Positions 24,327-33,000 of a stretch of DNA of 40,198 nucleotides are shown piece by piece (positions within the stretch are counted from its first letter, which is position 1; each line of letters starts with the position of its first letter). Under the pieces are notes generated by a model. That model did not search any database. It saw nothing but the letters and a program-made list of their open reading frames with translations, and had not been told where the DNA came from. Source of the stretch: Erysipelotrichaceae bacterium (GTDB lineage Bacteria; Bacillota_I; Bacilli_A; Erysipelotrichales; Erysipelotrichaceae); the NCBI GenBank assembly GCA_030525525.1, contig JAUNEN010000022.1, forward strand, positions 1 through 40,198, given 5' to 3'. A program made the position numbers and the translations under genes.

Positions 24327-24355
24327 AAGAACCGGCGCGTGCCGGTTCTTCTTTT
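24327..24355. terminator. Intrinsic terminator after the GHL6-FdrA-GarR operon
   Basis: A perfect 10-bp stem pairs AAGAACCGGC (24327-24336) with GCCGGTTCTT (24341-24350) around GCGT and is followed by CTTTT. The convergent MATE gene ends 11 bases away, so it may serve both strands. Confidence 0.88.
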
Positions 24356-24365
24356 GGTCTGTGAA

Positions 24366-25700
24366 TTACATGTCGAATTTTCTGTATTGACGGTAAGCGA
24401 TGAATGCCGCAATGAGTGCGGAAGAGATATCGGCAATCGCATGGGCAGCCGCAATTCCGGTGAAACCGAGCAGGGCATGCATCAGATACAGGCACGGGAT
24501 CAGGATGATTCCCTGTCTCAGCAGGGAAACAAATGTTGCCTTGACGGCATTGCCGGAAGCCTGCAGGAAGTTTGTGCCGAGATAAAACAGTCCGATCACA
24601 GGACCTGACATCAGATGCCATACCACAATCTGCTCACCCATGGCGGCGGCAGATGCATCCTTGAGGAAAAGTGAGATTAAGGTGTGTCTTGCCAGTGTAC
24701 AGATGACTGTAGAAACAAGTCCGAAGGAAACTGTCAGGATGATCAGCTTCTTCATGATTTCCCTGAGACGCTCCGTATTGCCGGAGCCGTAGTTATAGGC
24801 CATGAGGGTCTGGCTTCCCATGCAGATGCCCATCAGAATCATCGTGATTAACAGTGTCACTTTACCGGAAGCACCGTTTGCGGCAAGTGCTGCCGAACCA
24901 TATGGATTAAGCAGCCGGTTGCCGAAGGTGGAAGAGAAACCGGAGAGGATACTGGAGAGGGCATTGGGAAGACCGAGCATCAGTATATGGAAGATTGCCT
25001 GAGGCTCTTTCAGTGCATAGGCAGGTTTCAGTGTCAGAATTTCAGATTTTCTGAATACATAATTCAGGTAATAAAGCGATGCCGCAAAATTTCCGAGTGC
25101 AGTCGCAATCGCCGCGCCTGCTGTTCCCATTCTGAAGACAAGAATGAACAGCGGATCAAGAAGAATGTTGAGCACCGTTCCGATGAGATTTCCCCTGAAT
25201 CCGTCAATGATCGCACCCTCCGCTCTTAACAAAGACGCAAAGCCAACCGAAAACAGCATAAACGGGGCACCGAGCGCCATCATGCGCATATAGAGCGCAG
25301 CGTCTTTCCACATATCTTCGGTTGCGCCGAGTAAGCCAAGCAGCGGATCAGTGAAGATGATCAGGAATGCTGCACCGATGATACCCGATATGATGCATGC
25401 CCAGCCGCACAGCGAAGAAAGAATGTGTGCTTTTTCCTTGTCACCGGCGCCGAATGATTTGGCAATGGCAGCGCTGCCGCCGATGCCGATCATCGTTGCC
25501 AGGGCATTGAAGATTGAAAAGGCGGGAGTGACTGCCGCAATGGCTCCGACTTTGGCCGTGTCACCGAGCTGACCGATGAAATACATATCGGTCATGTTGT
25601 ATACAATCATGATCAGAATCGTAAATACGGCAGGCAGGGTAACATGCATGATTGCCTTCCATACCGGCTGATCACGGAAGAGTGATTCATTTGATTTCAT
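24366..25700 (-). CDS. MATE-family efflux transporter
   Basis: A 444-residue membrane protein with about twelve hydrophobic segments in two halves. The MATE style is clear from PAVFTILIMIVYNMTDMYFIGQLGD near the start, then GIGGSAAIAKSFGAGDKEKA and the second-half SQTLMAYNYGSGNTERL. Such proteins export cationic drugs or metabolites with Na or H. I chose the ATG at 25698-25700 because AAGGAGG lies 8 bases upstream. It is divergent from a TetR regulator, and a 27-bp palindrome lies just upstream, between its promoter and its start codon; repression by that regulator is likely. Confidence 0.92.
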   Translation of the reverse strand: MKSNESLFRDQPVWKAIMHVTLPAVFTILIMIVYNMTDMYFIGQLGDTAKVGAIAAVTPAFSIFNALATMIGIGGSAAIAKSFGAGDKEKAHILSSLCGWACIISGIIGAAFLIIFTDPLLGLLGATEDMWKDAALYMRMMALGAPFMLFSVGFASLLRAEGAIIDGFRGNLIGTVLNILLDPLFILVFRMGTAGAAIATALGNFAASLYYLNYVFRKSEILTLKPAYALKEPQAIFHILMLGLPNALSSILSGFSSTFGNRLLNPYGSAALAANGASGKVTLLITMILMGICMGSQTLMAYNYGSGNTERLREIMKKLIILTVSFGLVSTVICTLARHTLISLFLKDASAAAMGEQIVVWHLMSGPVIGLFYLGTNFLQASGNAVKATFVSLLRQGIILIPCLYLMHALLGFTGIAAAHAIADISSALIAAFIAYRQYRKFDM

Positions 25701-25720
25701 CAGGAGAACCTCCTTTTCGC

Positions 25721-25747
25721 ACATATGTTTATTTAGTAGACATGTGT
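25721..25747. promoter_or_regulatory. Imperfect palindrome, likely TetR operator
   Basis: The 27-base segment starts ACATATGT and ends ACATGTGT; 10 of 13 arm positions pair exactly and the other 3 are transition differences. It overlaps the -35 of the tetR promoter and lies downstream of the MATE transcript start, so one bound dimer could repress both. Confidence 0.65.
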
Positions 25748-25764
25748 TGCTTTTTTAGTATAAT
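25737..25764 (+). promoter_or_regulatory. Promoter of the tetR gene
   Basis: TAGACA (25737-25742) and TATAAT (25759-25764) are 16 bases apart. The -35 lies within the palindrome, which suggests autoregulation. Confidence 0.65.
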
Positions 25765-25785
25765 CGATGTATAGAAGGCTCTCAA
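25757..25785 (-). promoter_or_regulatory. Promoter of the MATE gene
   Basis: On the minus strand TTGAGA (25780-25785) and TATACT (25757-25762) are 17 bases apart. The -10 overlaps the tetR -10, so the two promoters face each other and should compete for polymerase. Confidence 0.65.
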
Positions 25786-25841
25786 GCAACAGACTGAGCG
25801 GGAGTGTCTGTTTTCTTTAAGCATGCAGAAAGAGGTGGAAT

Positions 25842-26399
25842 ATGAAAAGTGATCCCCGCGTACGCTATACCGAAAGTGTGATTGAAAAGGCGATGATTGA
25901 ACTGCTCAAAGACAATCCTCCCGAAAAAATAACGGTCAGGATGATCTCTGAAACAGCGATGATCAACCGCGGTACATTCTATAAGCATTATCAGGATATC
26001 TATGATCTGAGTGACCGGATGAAAGAGAAGGAACTGAAGCAGTTTGAAGAAATGCTGAAGGAAATGAAGACAAACGGTGCCGGGCCGGTGATCACTGCAA
26101 TCCTGAACGGACTGAAAGAAAACAGAGATCTTCTGCGTGCCTTTTCAAGGCAGGGGGAAGAAAATGATTTTGTGACGCAGCTGTCGGTCAAGTGTTTCAG
26201 ATTCATGGATGAAGAAGTTGAAAATCTGAAAGAAAAGAATCTGGATGAGAGACAGAAAAAAGCGGTCATCACCTATATCACAGGCGGTTCCGCCTCAGTG
26301 ATCCGCAGCTGGCTTTCTTCCGGATGCGGCGAACCGGCTGAGAAAGTCGCTGAAGAAATTCTGAACCTGAGCGGCATATTGCTCCGGGAAATCAAATAA
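25842..26399 (+). CDS. TetR/AcrR-family transcriptional regulator
   Basis: A 185-residue regulator. The N-terminal helix-turn-helix (about residues 8-55) reads YTESVIEKAMIELL...KITVRMISETAMINRGTFYKHYQD, a classic TetR pattern. The C-terminal helical domain binds an unknown ligand and forms dimers. It is divergent from the MATE exporter, with a shared palindrome between them, so the likely role is to control that exporter and itself. AGAGGTGG lies a few bases before the ATG. Confidence 0.93.
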   Translation: MKSDPRVRYTESVIEKAMIELLKDNPPEKITVRMISETAMINRGTFYKHYQDIYDLSDRMKEKELKQFEEMLKEMKTNGAGPVITAILNGLKENRDLLRAFSRQGEENDFVTQLSVKCFRFMDEEVENLKEKNLDERQKKAVITYITGGSASVIRSWLSSGCGEPAEKVAEEILNLSGILLREIK

Positions 26400-26400
26400 A

Positions 26401-26441
26401 AAAAGATGAGAATGGCTCTTCTTCAGTCATTCTCATCTTTT
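26401..26441. terminator. Bidirectional terminator between tetR and the RpiB-like gene
   Basis: A perfect 14-bp stem pairs AAAAGATGAGAATG (26401-26414) with CATTCTCATCTTTT (26428-26441). It carries A and T runs on both sides and lies between convergent genes. Confidence 0.88.
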
Positions 26442-26458
26442 CAATTGTCAGAATTCAA

Positions 26459-27097
26459 TCAGCCTTTGAGCTTTTTGACGAGCTCGGCAATTTCAGCATC
26501 CCTGCAGTCTCTGAAGAAGTATTCATCAAAGTTCTTTCCTGCAAATGCGCCTTTGACCAGTTCCGGATCCAGATCATAGAGGATGTCTGCGAGCGGTCTG
26601 AAAGCTGCTGCACGGACACTGTCGAGGATCTTCTTGTTGCGCTGTTCGGGGACAACACGTTCCTTCGGATAGCCGCCGCCGAACGGTTCGCTGAAGAGCT
26701 TCTCGAAGATATATTCAAGATTGACTTCCCCACCCCATCCGAAATTCAGTGCGAAGGGAAGGGAAATGGCATTGCCGTCATTGATCTGGGCAAATGTATA
26801 GGCATCAAGCGGATGTTCGATGTGACCGCAGATGACACCCGGGAAGGAGTTGAGGGCAAGCATTGCACCTTCACCTGTTCCGCATCCTGTGACAACAAAG
26901 TCAGCTGCACCGGAGTTCAGAAGAACTGCGGCAAGGATACCGTTCTGTACATAAGTCAGCTGTGCTTCATCATCGGCACTGTACATACCGTAGTTGACAA
27001 CTTCATATCCTTTTGTGTCTGCGACCTTGCGGAGTGCTGTTTCGATCAGGCTGTTTTTTGCGGCCTGGGAATTCTCGTTGATTAATGCGATTTTCAT
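26459..27097 (-). CDS. RpiB/LacA/LacB-family sugar isomerase, extended form
   Basis: A 212-residue protein. The active-site Cys72 lies in VVTGCGTGEGAMLALN, equivalent to the CGSGIG loop of ribose-5-phosphate isomerase B, and GHIEHPLDAYTFAQINDGNAI matches the following conserved part. True RpiB is about 150 residues; the extra C-terminal 60 residues mark a subfamily often found with pectin and uronate genes, so the substrate is more likely a sugar acid or its derivative than ribose 5-phosphate. A TATAAT lies at 27125-27130 on the minus strand. The interrupted Gfo/Idh gene is 69 bases upstream. The pectinesterase at the window's end gives some support for a uronate role. Confidence 0.8.
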   Translation of the reverse strand: MKIALINENSQAAKNSLIETALRKVADTKGYEVVNYGMYSADDEAQLTYVQNGILAAVLLNSGAADFVVTGCGTGEGAMLALNSFPGVICGHIEHPLDAYTFAQINDGNAISLPFALNFGWGGEVNLEYIFEKLFSEPFGGGYPKERVVPEQRNKKILDSVRAAAFRPLADILYDLDPELVKGAFAGKNFDEYFFRDCRDAEIAELVKKLKG

Positions 27098-27166
27098 AGT
27101 TTTCTCATCTCTCTTTCTCTTTTAATTATACGTAAGTCAATATGTCATTTTCATACTGTTTCATGG

Positions 27167-28267
27167 TCAAAACGGACTGAACAGCTGTTCTGATTTCTGT
27201 GTCTCTCTGCTTTCGGCAGCCCTGCGCATCAGGATTGCTGTATAGGAATCTGCCAGAGCTTCTTTCAGCGGATAAGGGTTTTCACCGTTTCCTTTCACAT
27301 AAGCATCCATCCGTTTCAGCAGTTCTGCGAGTGCTGCCTCATCATCCGAAAGTCCTGAACAGCCAAAAGGCGGTTCATAGAGAATTTCATTCTGAAAGGA
27401 AATCGATTCTGTTGAGATGTATTCTCTGAAATTGGGATTGTCTGAATCTGTTCTGACTGTTCTCGTTCTGATATCGAGCTTTTCCTGATGGGCGTCTCCG
27501 TTTTCATCAATCCAGAGAATTGTATCGTCAGAGATTTCACCTTTAACACCCTGCAGTTTCAGATGGCTGCTTCTGATCTTTGAACGGTATTGATCGGAGT
27601 CGAAATCATAGATGCAGACGGCACCGTTATCAAATACAAATTTTGCGACTGTCCGCTTTGTCTCAGAAATTCTTCCGTCTTTGAATTCTTCATATCTGGA
27701 AAGTGTCTGCACACCGGGAAAGCTGAACTGCTCAGCCGAAACAGAGAATCCTGTTTCAGCCAGAAGGTTCAGAAACTGCCGCATCAGGCTGGCCGCATGA
27801 TATTCATGAGCCAGGGAAAGATACAGATAATGCGCATGACCGATGAGACTTTGCTTAAGCAGTTTCTTTCTTGCAATATTGAGCGGGTAGAGTCTGTACT
27901 GTTCGGCAGTGACAAACTGTTTGTCGGCTTCAGGTGAATTCAGAAGCTGCGATAAAGCGGAAAGATCATTTGCGGCAGGAGTTTCCGAAAGGACATAATA
28001 TCCTTTTTCCATTCATCTGATGCTTAGGGAACAGTTGATGTTTTTGGCAGCTGCGATCACGATGAAGTCAGGCTTTGCGCTTTCGAGATCTTCTTCAGAG
28101 GCGGATGCCGGTATATGAAGGGTATCCTCAAGATGTTTTGCTTTTTCTTCCGACGTGCAGAGAATCATGCAGAGTTCAAAATAATCGGGAAGTGCTTTGG
28201 CAATGCGCACATAATACATGGCCCGCCAGCCGGCACCGATGAGTGCAAAGCGGATCTTTTCACTCAT
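27167..28267 (-). pseudogene. Gfo/Idh/MocA-family oxidoreductase split by one in-frame TGA
   Basis: Two reading frames in the same phase join to one typical protein of about 366 residues. The first, 28267-28013, has the nucleotide-binding FALIGAGWRAMYY and ends KNINCSLSIR, then TGA at 28013-28015. The second, 28012-27167, starts immediately with ATG (MEKGYYVLSETPAAN), which matches the expected continuation. In most relatives the motif is EKP with a catalytic Lys; here it is ETP, as in some subfamilies. The rest of the frame is intact, so the stop is recent, a sequencing error, or bypassed. Because the ATG directly follows the TGA, restart could yield two halves. The gene probably dehydrogenated a sugar or sugar acid, next to the RpiB-like isomerase. 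Confidence 0.75.
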
Positions 28268-28287
28268 AGAGTTTTACAGTTTTACTC

Positions 28288-29811
28288 CTACATCTGCGGG
28301 GCAAACAGTCTCAGAACTGCCAGCAGGAATGTGACAATGGGGCCGGATCTTGCTTCATCAAGACTGATCTCATTGCATTTTGCGCATGTTTCAAGAACAT
28401 CATCCCTGATGTCTTTGATCTTTTCGCTTCCGAAGAGATAGGTTCCGTTTTCAAAGTGCAGATATAATGAGCGGTAATCCAGATTGACCGTACCGACAGT
28501 TGCGACTTTGTCATCCGATACAAAGACTTTGGAATGGATAAAGCCCGGCTGGTATTCAAAGATTCTGACACCGCCTGCAATGAGTGATGCATAATAGGAT
28601 CTTGTGATTCTCCATACCAGTTTCTTGTCGGGAACGCCCGGTGTGATGATTCTGACATCCACGCCATGCTTGGCGGCGAGAATCAATGCATTGATAAATT
28701 CCGTATCAATGATGAGATAGGGTGTAAAGATATAACAGTAATCATTTGCCTGATTCAGAATTCCCATATAGATATTCTGGGCTGTGATCTCATCATCAAG
28801 AGGCGTTTCTCCATAGGGAGCGATATAGCCGTCGGTTTTTCCGGAAATGAAATCAGTCTTGAAGGCTTCGAAGTTGACATCCTTTGTTTTGGACAGAGCA
28901 TTCCAGTGTGTCAGGAACATCACGGTATAAGACCATACCGCTTCACCTTTGATGCGGATGACATTGTCTTTCCAGTGTCCGCACTTTTCATATACGTTGA
29001 TATACTCATCGGCCAGATTCACGCCGCCGCTGAAGGCAACTCTGCCGTCAATGACCATGATCTTGCGGTGATCTCTGTGATTCATGATAATGCCGATAAT
29101 CGGGTTGATTTTATTGAAGGGAATGCATTTGATTCCTTTTTCTTCAAGCTGGGCTGCATATTTCTGCGAGAGTGTCATGAAGGAGCCGAGGTCGTCATAC
29201 ATGACTCTGACATCAACGCCTGCCTGTGCCTTTTTAATCAGGATTTCAAGCATCGCATTCCACATCGTGCCTTCTTCGATGATGAAGTATTCCAGGAAGA
29301 TGAACTTCTCTGCTTTATCCATTTCTTCCAGCATCACCGGCCAGCCGGTATCGCCGAGACCGTAATAATCAAATCCTGTATTGCGGTAGAAGGGGAAACC
29401 TGCATGTTTTGCAATATAGTAGAACTGTCCTCTTTCTTCGGGGTCGTTTGCAGAGAGCTCAGACAGGACCTCTTCATCCTGTTTATAGTATTTCTTTGCC
29501 TTATCGGTGGAAACCTTCAGACTCTTGAAAGTCTTTGATGAAAGCATGTTTGCGCCTAAGAGCAGATAAAGGATGGTTCCGGGAATCGGAAACAGCATGA
29601 TTCCGATAATCCACATCATGTCACTTGATAAGTGTCTGCTGTCTTTGATGATCATCAGAACGATGACAACACTGAGCAGACTCAGAGCGCCGTTAATCCA
29701 GGCGACCTGCGCACTGAACCATTTCAGAAGCGAATAGATAATGAGAATTTCAAGAATTGCCATCAGAACCATGAATGTAGTTCTGCTGAAGATTTTGCTG
29801 AGAATTTTCAT
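28288..29811 (-). CDS. cls: Cardiolipin synthase (phospholipase D family)
   Basis: A 507-residue membrane enzyme that joins two phosphatidylglycerols to make cardiolipin. Two N-terminal membrane segments (about 10-30 and 35-60, plus a third near 68-85) precede two HKD motifs: HRKIMVID near residue 248 and HSKVFVSD near residue 424. The length is typical of bacterial Cls. CAAGGAGAAC precedes the ATG. The Gfo/Idh gene starts 20 bases after its stop, so they may be cotranscribed, although a functional link is not obvious. Confidence 0.93.
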   Translation of the reverse strand: MKILSKIFSRTTFMVLMAILEILIIYSLLKWFSAQVAWINGALSLLSVVIVLMIIKDSRHLSSDMMWIIGIMLFPIPGTILYLLLGANMLSSKTFKSLKVSTDKAKKYYKQDEEVLSELSANDPEERGQFYYIAKHAGFPFYRNTGFDYYGLGDTGWPVMLEEMDKAEKFIFLEYFIIEEGTMWNAMLEILIKKAQAGVDVRVMYDDLGSFMTLSQKYAAQLEEKGIKCIPFNKINPIIGIIMNHRDHRKIMVIDGRVAFSGGVNLADEYINVYEKCGHWKDNVIRIKGEAVWSYTVMFLTHWNALSKTKDVNFEAFKTDFISGKTDGYIAPYGETPLDDEITAQNIYMGILNQANDYCYIFTPYLIIDTEFINALILAAKHGVDVRIITPGVPDKKLVWRITRSYYASLIAGGVRIFEYQPGFIHSKVFVSDDKVATVGTVNLDYRSLYLHFENGTYLFGSEKIKDIRDDVLETCAKCNEISLDEARSGPIVTFLLAVLRLFAPQM

Positions 29812-29879
29812 ATACTTGTTCTCCTTGGGTTTCTGAGCGTCTGTTTCAGCTAATATGTTACAACAAACAGCAATTATTA

Positions 29880-29908
29880 TTGAAGTTCGTAACTGTTTTA
29901 ATTATGAC
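29880..29908 (+). promoter_or_regulatory. Candidate promoter for a short transcript
   Basis: TTGAAG (29880-29885) and TATGAC (29903-29908) are 17 bases apart, ahead of a small frame with a good ribosome site and a terminator hairpin. Confidence 0.35.
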
Positions 29909-29942
29909 AGATGATAACCTGAAGAGGAAACAGGAGACGTAT

Positions 29943-30014
29943 ATGAAATATCTATGCAGAATTACGGCAGACCGTTTTTTTTCGGCAGCTTCCGGAAAAG
30001 ACCGGTCCAGGTGA
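29943..30014 (+). CDS. Possible 23-residue small protein or leader peptide
   Basis: MKYLCRITADRFF starts a 23-codon frame with AGGAG well placed upstream. The promoter-like pair at 29880 and the hairpin at 30057 bracket it. I recognise no family. It could be a small basic peptide, the mark of a small RNA, or chance. Confidence 0.3.
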   Translation: MKYLCRITADRFFSAASGKDRSR

Positions 30015-30056
30015 TTTTTAAGGATGAGCTGAACGGTGTGAAAACCGGGAATTTAA

Positions 30057-30080
30057 AAAACAGTGCCTGCGCACTGTTTT
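30057..30080. terminator. Intrinsic terminator at the end of the SLH protease gene
   Basis: A perfect 10-bp stem pairs AAAACAGTGC (30057-30066) with GCACTGTTTT (30071-30080) around CTGC. It works on both strands. A close copy lies at 34576-34602, on the other side of the same gene. Confidence 0.8.
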
Positions 30081-30099
30081 CTGATGGATTCTGCTGAAG

Positions 30100-33000
30100 C
30101 TAATCCTTCGTCATTGCCCGGAAGAGGAAGGTTGCGATCTGACCTCTTGTGCAGGTGGCATCCGGTGAGAATCTGTCAGGTGATGTGCCGACCGTAATGC
30201 CGTTTTCAAGAGCCCATAGGACAGCTTTATAGAAATATCTGTCTTCCTTCACATCTTTGAATGGATTCACTGTGGTTTTCGGTTCGGGAGAGCCTTTTGT
30301 GCGCCATAAGAATGTGACAACCTGTGCTCTTGAGCAGCCCTGATCAGGGGAGAATCGGTCAGCTGATGTTCCTTTTGTGACATCGGCTTCAAGAGCCCAT
30401 AAAACAGCTTTATAGAAATATCTGTCTTCATTGACATCGATGAACGGGTTAAGAGGGTTCATCACATCCGGCGTGCCCATGCTGCGCCACAGGAATGTGA
30501 CAACCTGTGCTCTTGTGCAGGTGGCATCCGGTGAGAAGTGGGATGGATCGGTTCCGACCGTTACCTGCGGATTATGATAATAAGCCCATAAGACAGGCAC
30601 ATAGAAGAATCTGTCTTCGCTGATATCTTCAAACGGATTGGCTTTGATCCGGATTTTTTCCGATCTGATCTGATATGGTCCGAACGAGATTGTGACATGG
30701 ATGTCGGTGTTTACACTTTGATTGGAAAGCTTCAGAGAGTCACCTGTGACGCTGCTCATGAACGAACCGTTTCTGTACCATCTGTATGTGATCTCATCTG
30801 AAAGGTACGCTTCCATCAAAACATCATCCAGTTCAGCCATTTCTTCGATGTCAATTTTCAGCGTGCATCCGACGGCCCCGACGCTGTCTTTTGTAAAGAT
30901 CACCGGCGGCAGCGGCTTTTCAACCGTGATGGACACTTCATTTGCCGTAACATTTTCTGAATCTGCAATATGGCATTTATCATCGGATATTTTTCCGTTC
31001 AAAGGTTTTGCAATATAGCAGTCTGTAATTTCAATGCCGCCGCCGAAATCACAGACAGCGCCCCGGGTGCCTGCTGCGCTGATTGCGGATTTTGAGATTC
31101 TCAGTTTTGTGAGTGCGGAAACAGAAGGTCCGCTGATGCCCCATTTTCCATCTGCCTCGATATTTGCACTGACAATGGACAGTACGCAGTCTCCGGATGC
31201 ATAAACAGCGCAATCAACTTCAGAAGTCAGTTTCAGAGCAGCCGTTCCGGAAATCGTTGTGTTCCTGTCCGCTCTGATCGCCGCAAAATATGAGCTGATG
31301 GAAGAGTCGTTTTCTGTTCTGATCAGAAGATTGTTCAGACCGTAATTATAGATTCCTCTGGCTTCTGCTTCATAATCACCGTGAACATAGAGCACATTGA
31401 TTCCGTCAAATGAGAATATGCCGTTTTTCAGAATATCTGCCCTGTTTCTTGAGGTTACTTCGACATTGTCAATGCTGATACCGTACTTTTCGATTGGCTC
31501 GGGCATCAGGAAAATGATTTTCTTTGCCGACCAGCTGTAGTCTGCAATTTCTTTCTGCTGTGCTTCGGTGGTGGAGATTTCATAATGTGTCTGATTGTTT
31601 GTATCGGCTGCCGAGAAGGTGACAGTTTCAGAGCCGACATTCAAGATCAGATCTTCATTTCCGTCTTTGTCCAGATCAAAATATGCCAAACCGTCCGCAT
31701 TCCGCTGGGTGATCTGTCCGTCTCTGCCCATGACATACAGCGGCCACATCAGATGGGCGGTATATTCATCGATTGACATTGTCTTTTCATGGAAATCAAG
31801 ATCCATTGTATAGGCTTCAACAGGTTTGAAAGGAATCAGGAATGTGACATTGCGGATATACTGAGGATTATCACCGCTCCCGGTGACATTGAACTGATAT
31901 TCCCTGATCAGAGAGACAGGCTTCACAAGCTCGAGTACCATTGCGTCGTTGTGGCTTCTCACGGAGATGTCATTGCCGCCGTCCTGATTCAGATCAAGAT
32001 ATGTCAGGGATCCCTGAGTGCTGATTCTGATTGATCCGTCTGCACGCAGACTGTTCAGTGAAGGCAGAACATATGAATCATAAGTATCATTGCTGAGATA
32101 AAGCGGCCCGTGCGAGAGGTCAATGACTGCCTTGTCAATCGTTTCTGAACTGAAGACAACAGCCCGCACACGGTGATCATATTCATTGTTATGAGCATCA
32201 TAAGCTCTGAGTGTGAACTCATAGATTCCTTTTTTCCGGGTGAAGCCGCTTAAAACATGACTGTCATGATCGATTTCCGTGCCGGGCGGGATATTTCCTG
32301 AAATAACTTCAAATGAAATGAATTCAACATCGTTGCCGGCAATCATGAGCGGATAGTCAACCATGCTTTCCGCTTTCAGCAGAATCAGTTCGGAAGACCG
32401 CTCTGCTTCGGGCTTGACTCTGATCCTGACCTCCAGAATTCCTGTTTTTGAATCCTTCAGAGTGAATGCATATCTGATATAGTATGTTCCTTCTTTTTCA
32501 GGGATTCCGACAATCCGTATGTCGTCAGTTCCGCGATACAGTTCCATACCGTCCGGAAGGCTTCCGGTATAGTTTGTTGTTCCCAATACATCCGAGCCTT
32601 TAAGACCTTCAATGATGATTGACTGTTCCTTGCCGATTTCAATGTCGGTATTGACTGGTTTGATTGTCTGAACATCTGTATTGCATGTGTATGCCTTGAT
32701 GCGCAGATTGCCGTCTTCCATTTCCGACCATGATTTTTGGGAAGCATCGGTCTGGAAAAAGGAAACTCCTGCATGCTGAATGTGATCGGTTGTATACTGA
32801 TTTGACTTCTCATAGTCATTGTCGAACCATGCGTTGAAATAAACACCGTTTTCATCAGCCGACTTGCCTTTGATCGTAAAGACGATCGAATATCTTTCGC
32901 CCGGCGCAAGCCTGATTGGATTCAGATCGACATGATGGTAGCCGGTATAATCAAATGTGCCGGTAACATGTCCTGCATGCAGACCGGTTGCAGGATTGTT

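Noticed and set aside
28013-28015. Selenocysteine or UGA-as-tryptophan reading of the TGA in the Gfo/Idh gene
   Set aside because: Gfo/Idh enzymes have no selenocysteine here, no SECIS-like hairpin is evident, and TGA is a normal stop codon for many genes in this window.
30100-30660. Direct repeats as a possible CRISPR or tandem repeat array
   Set aside because: The repeated DNA encodes three SLH domains; it is protein repeat structure with diverged copies, not an array with spacers.
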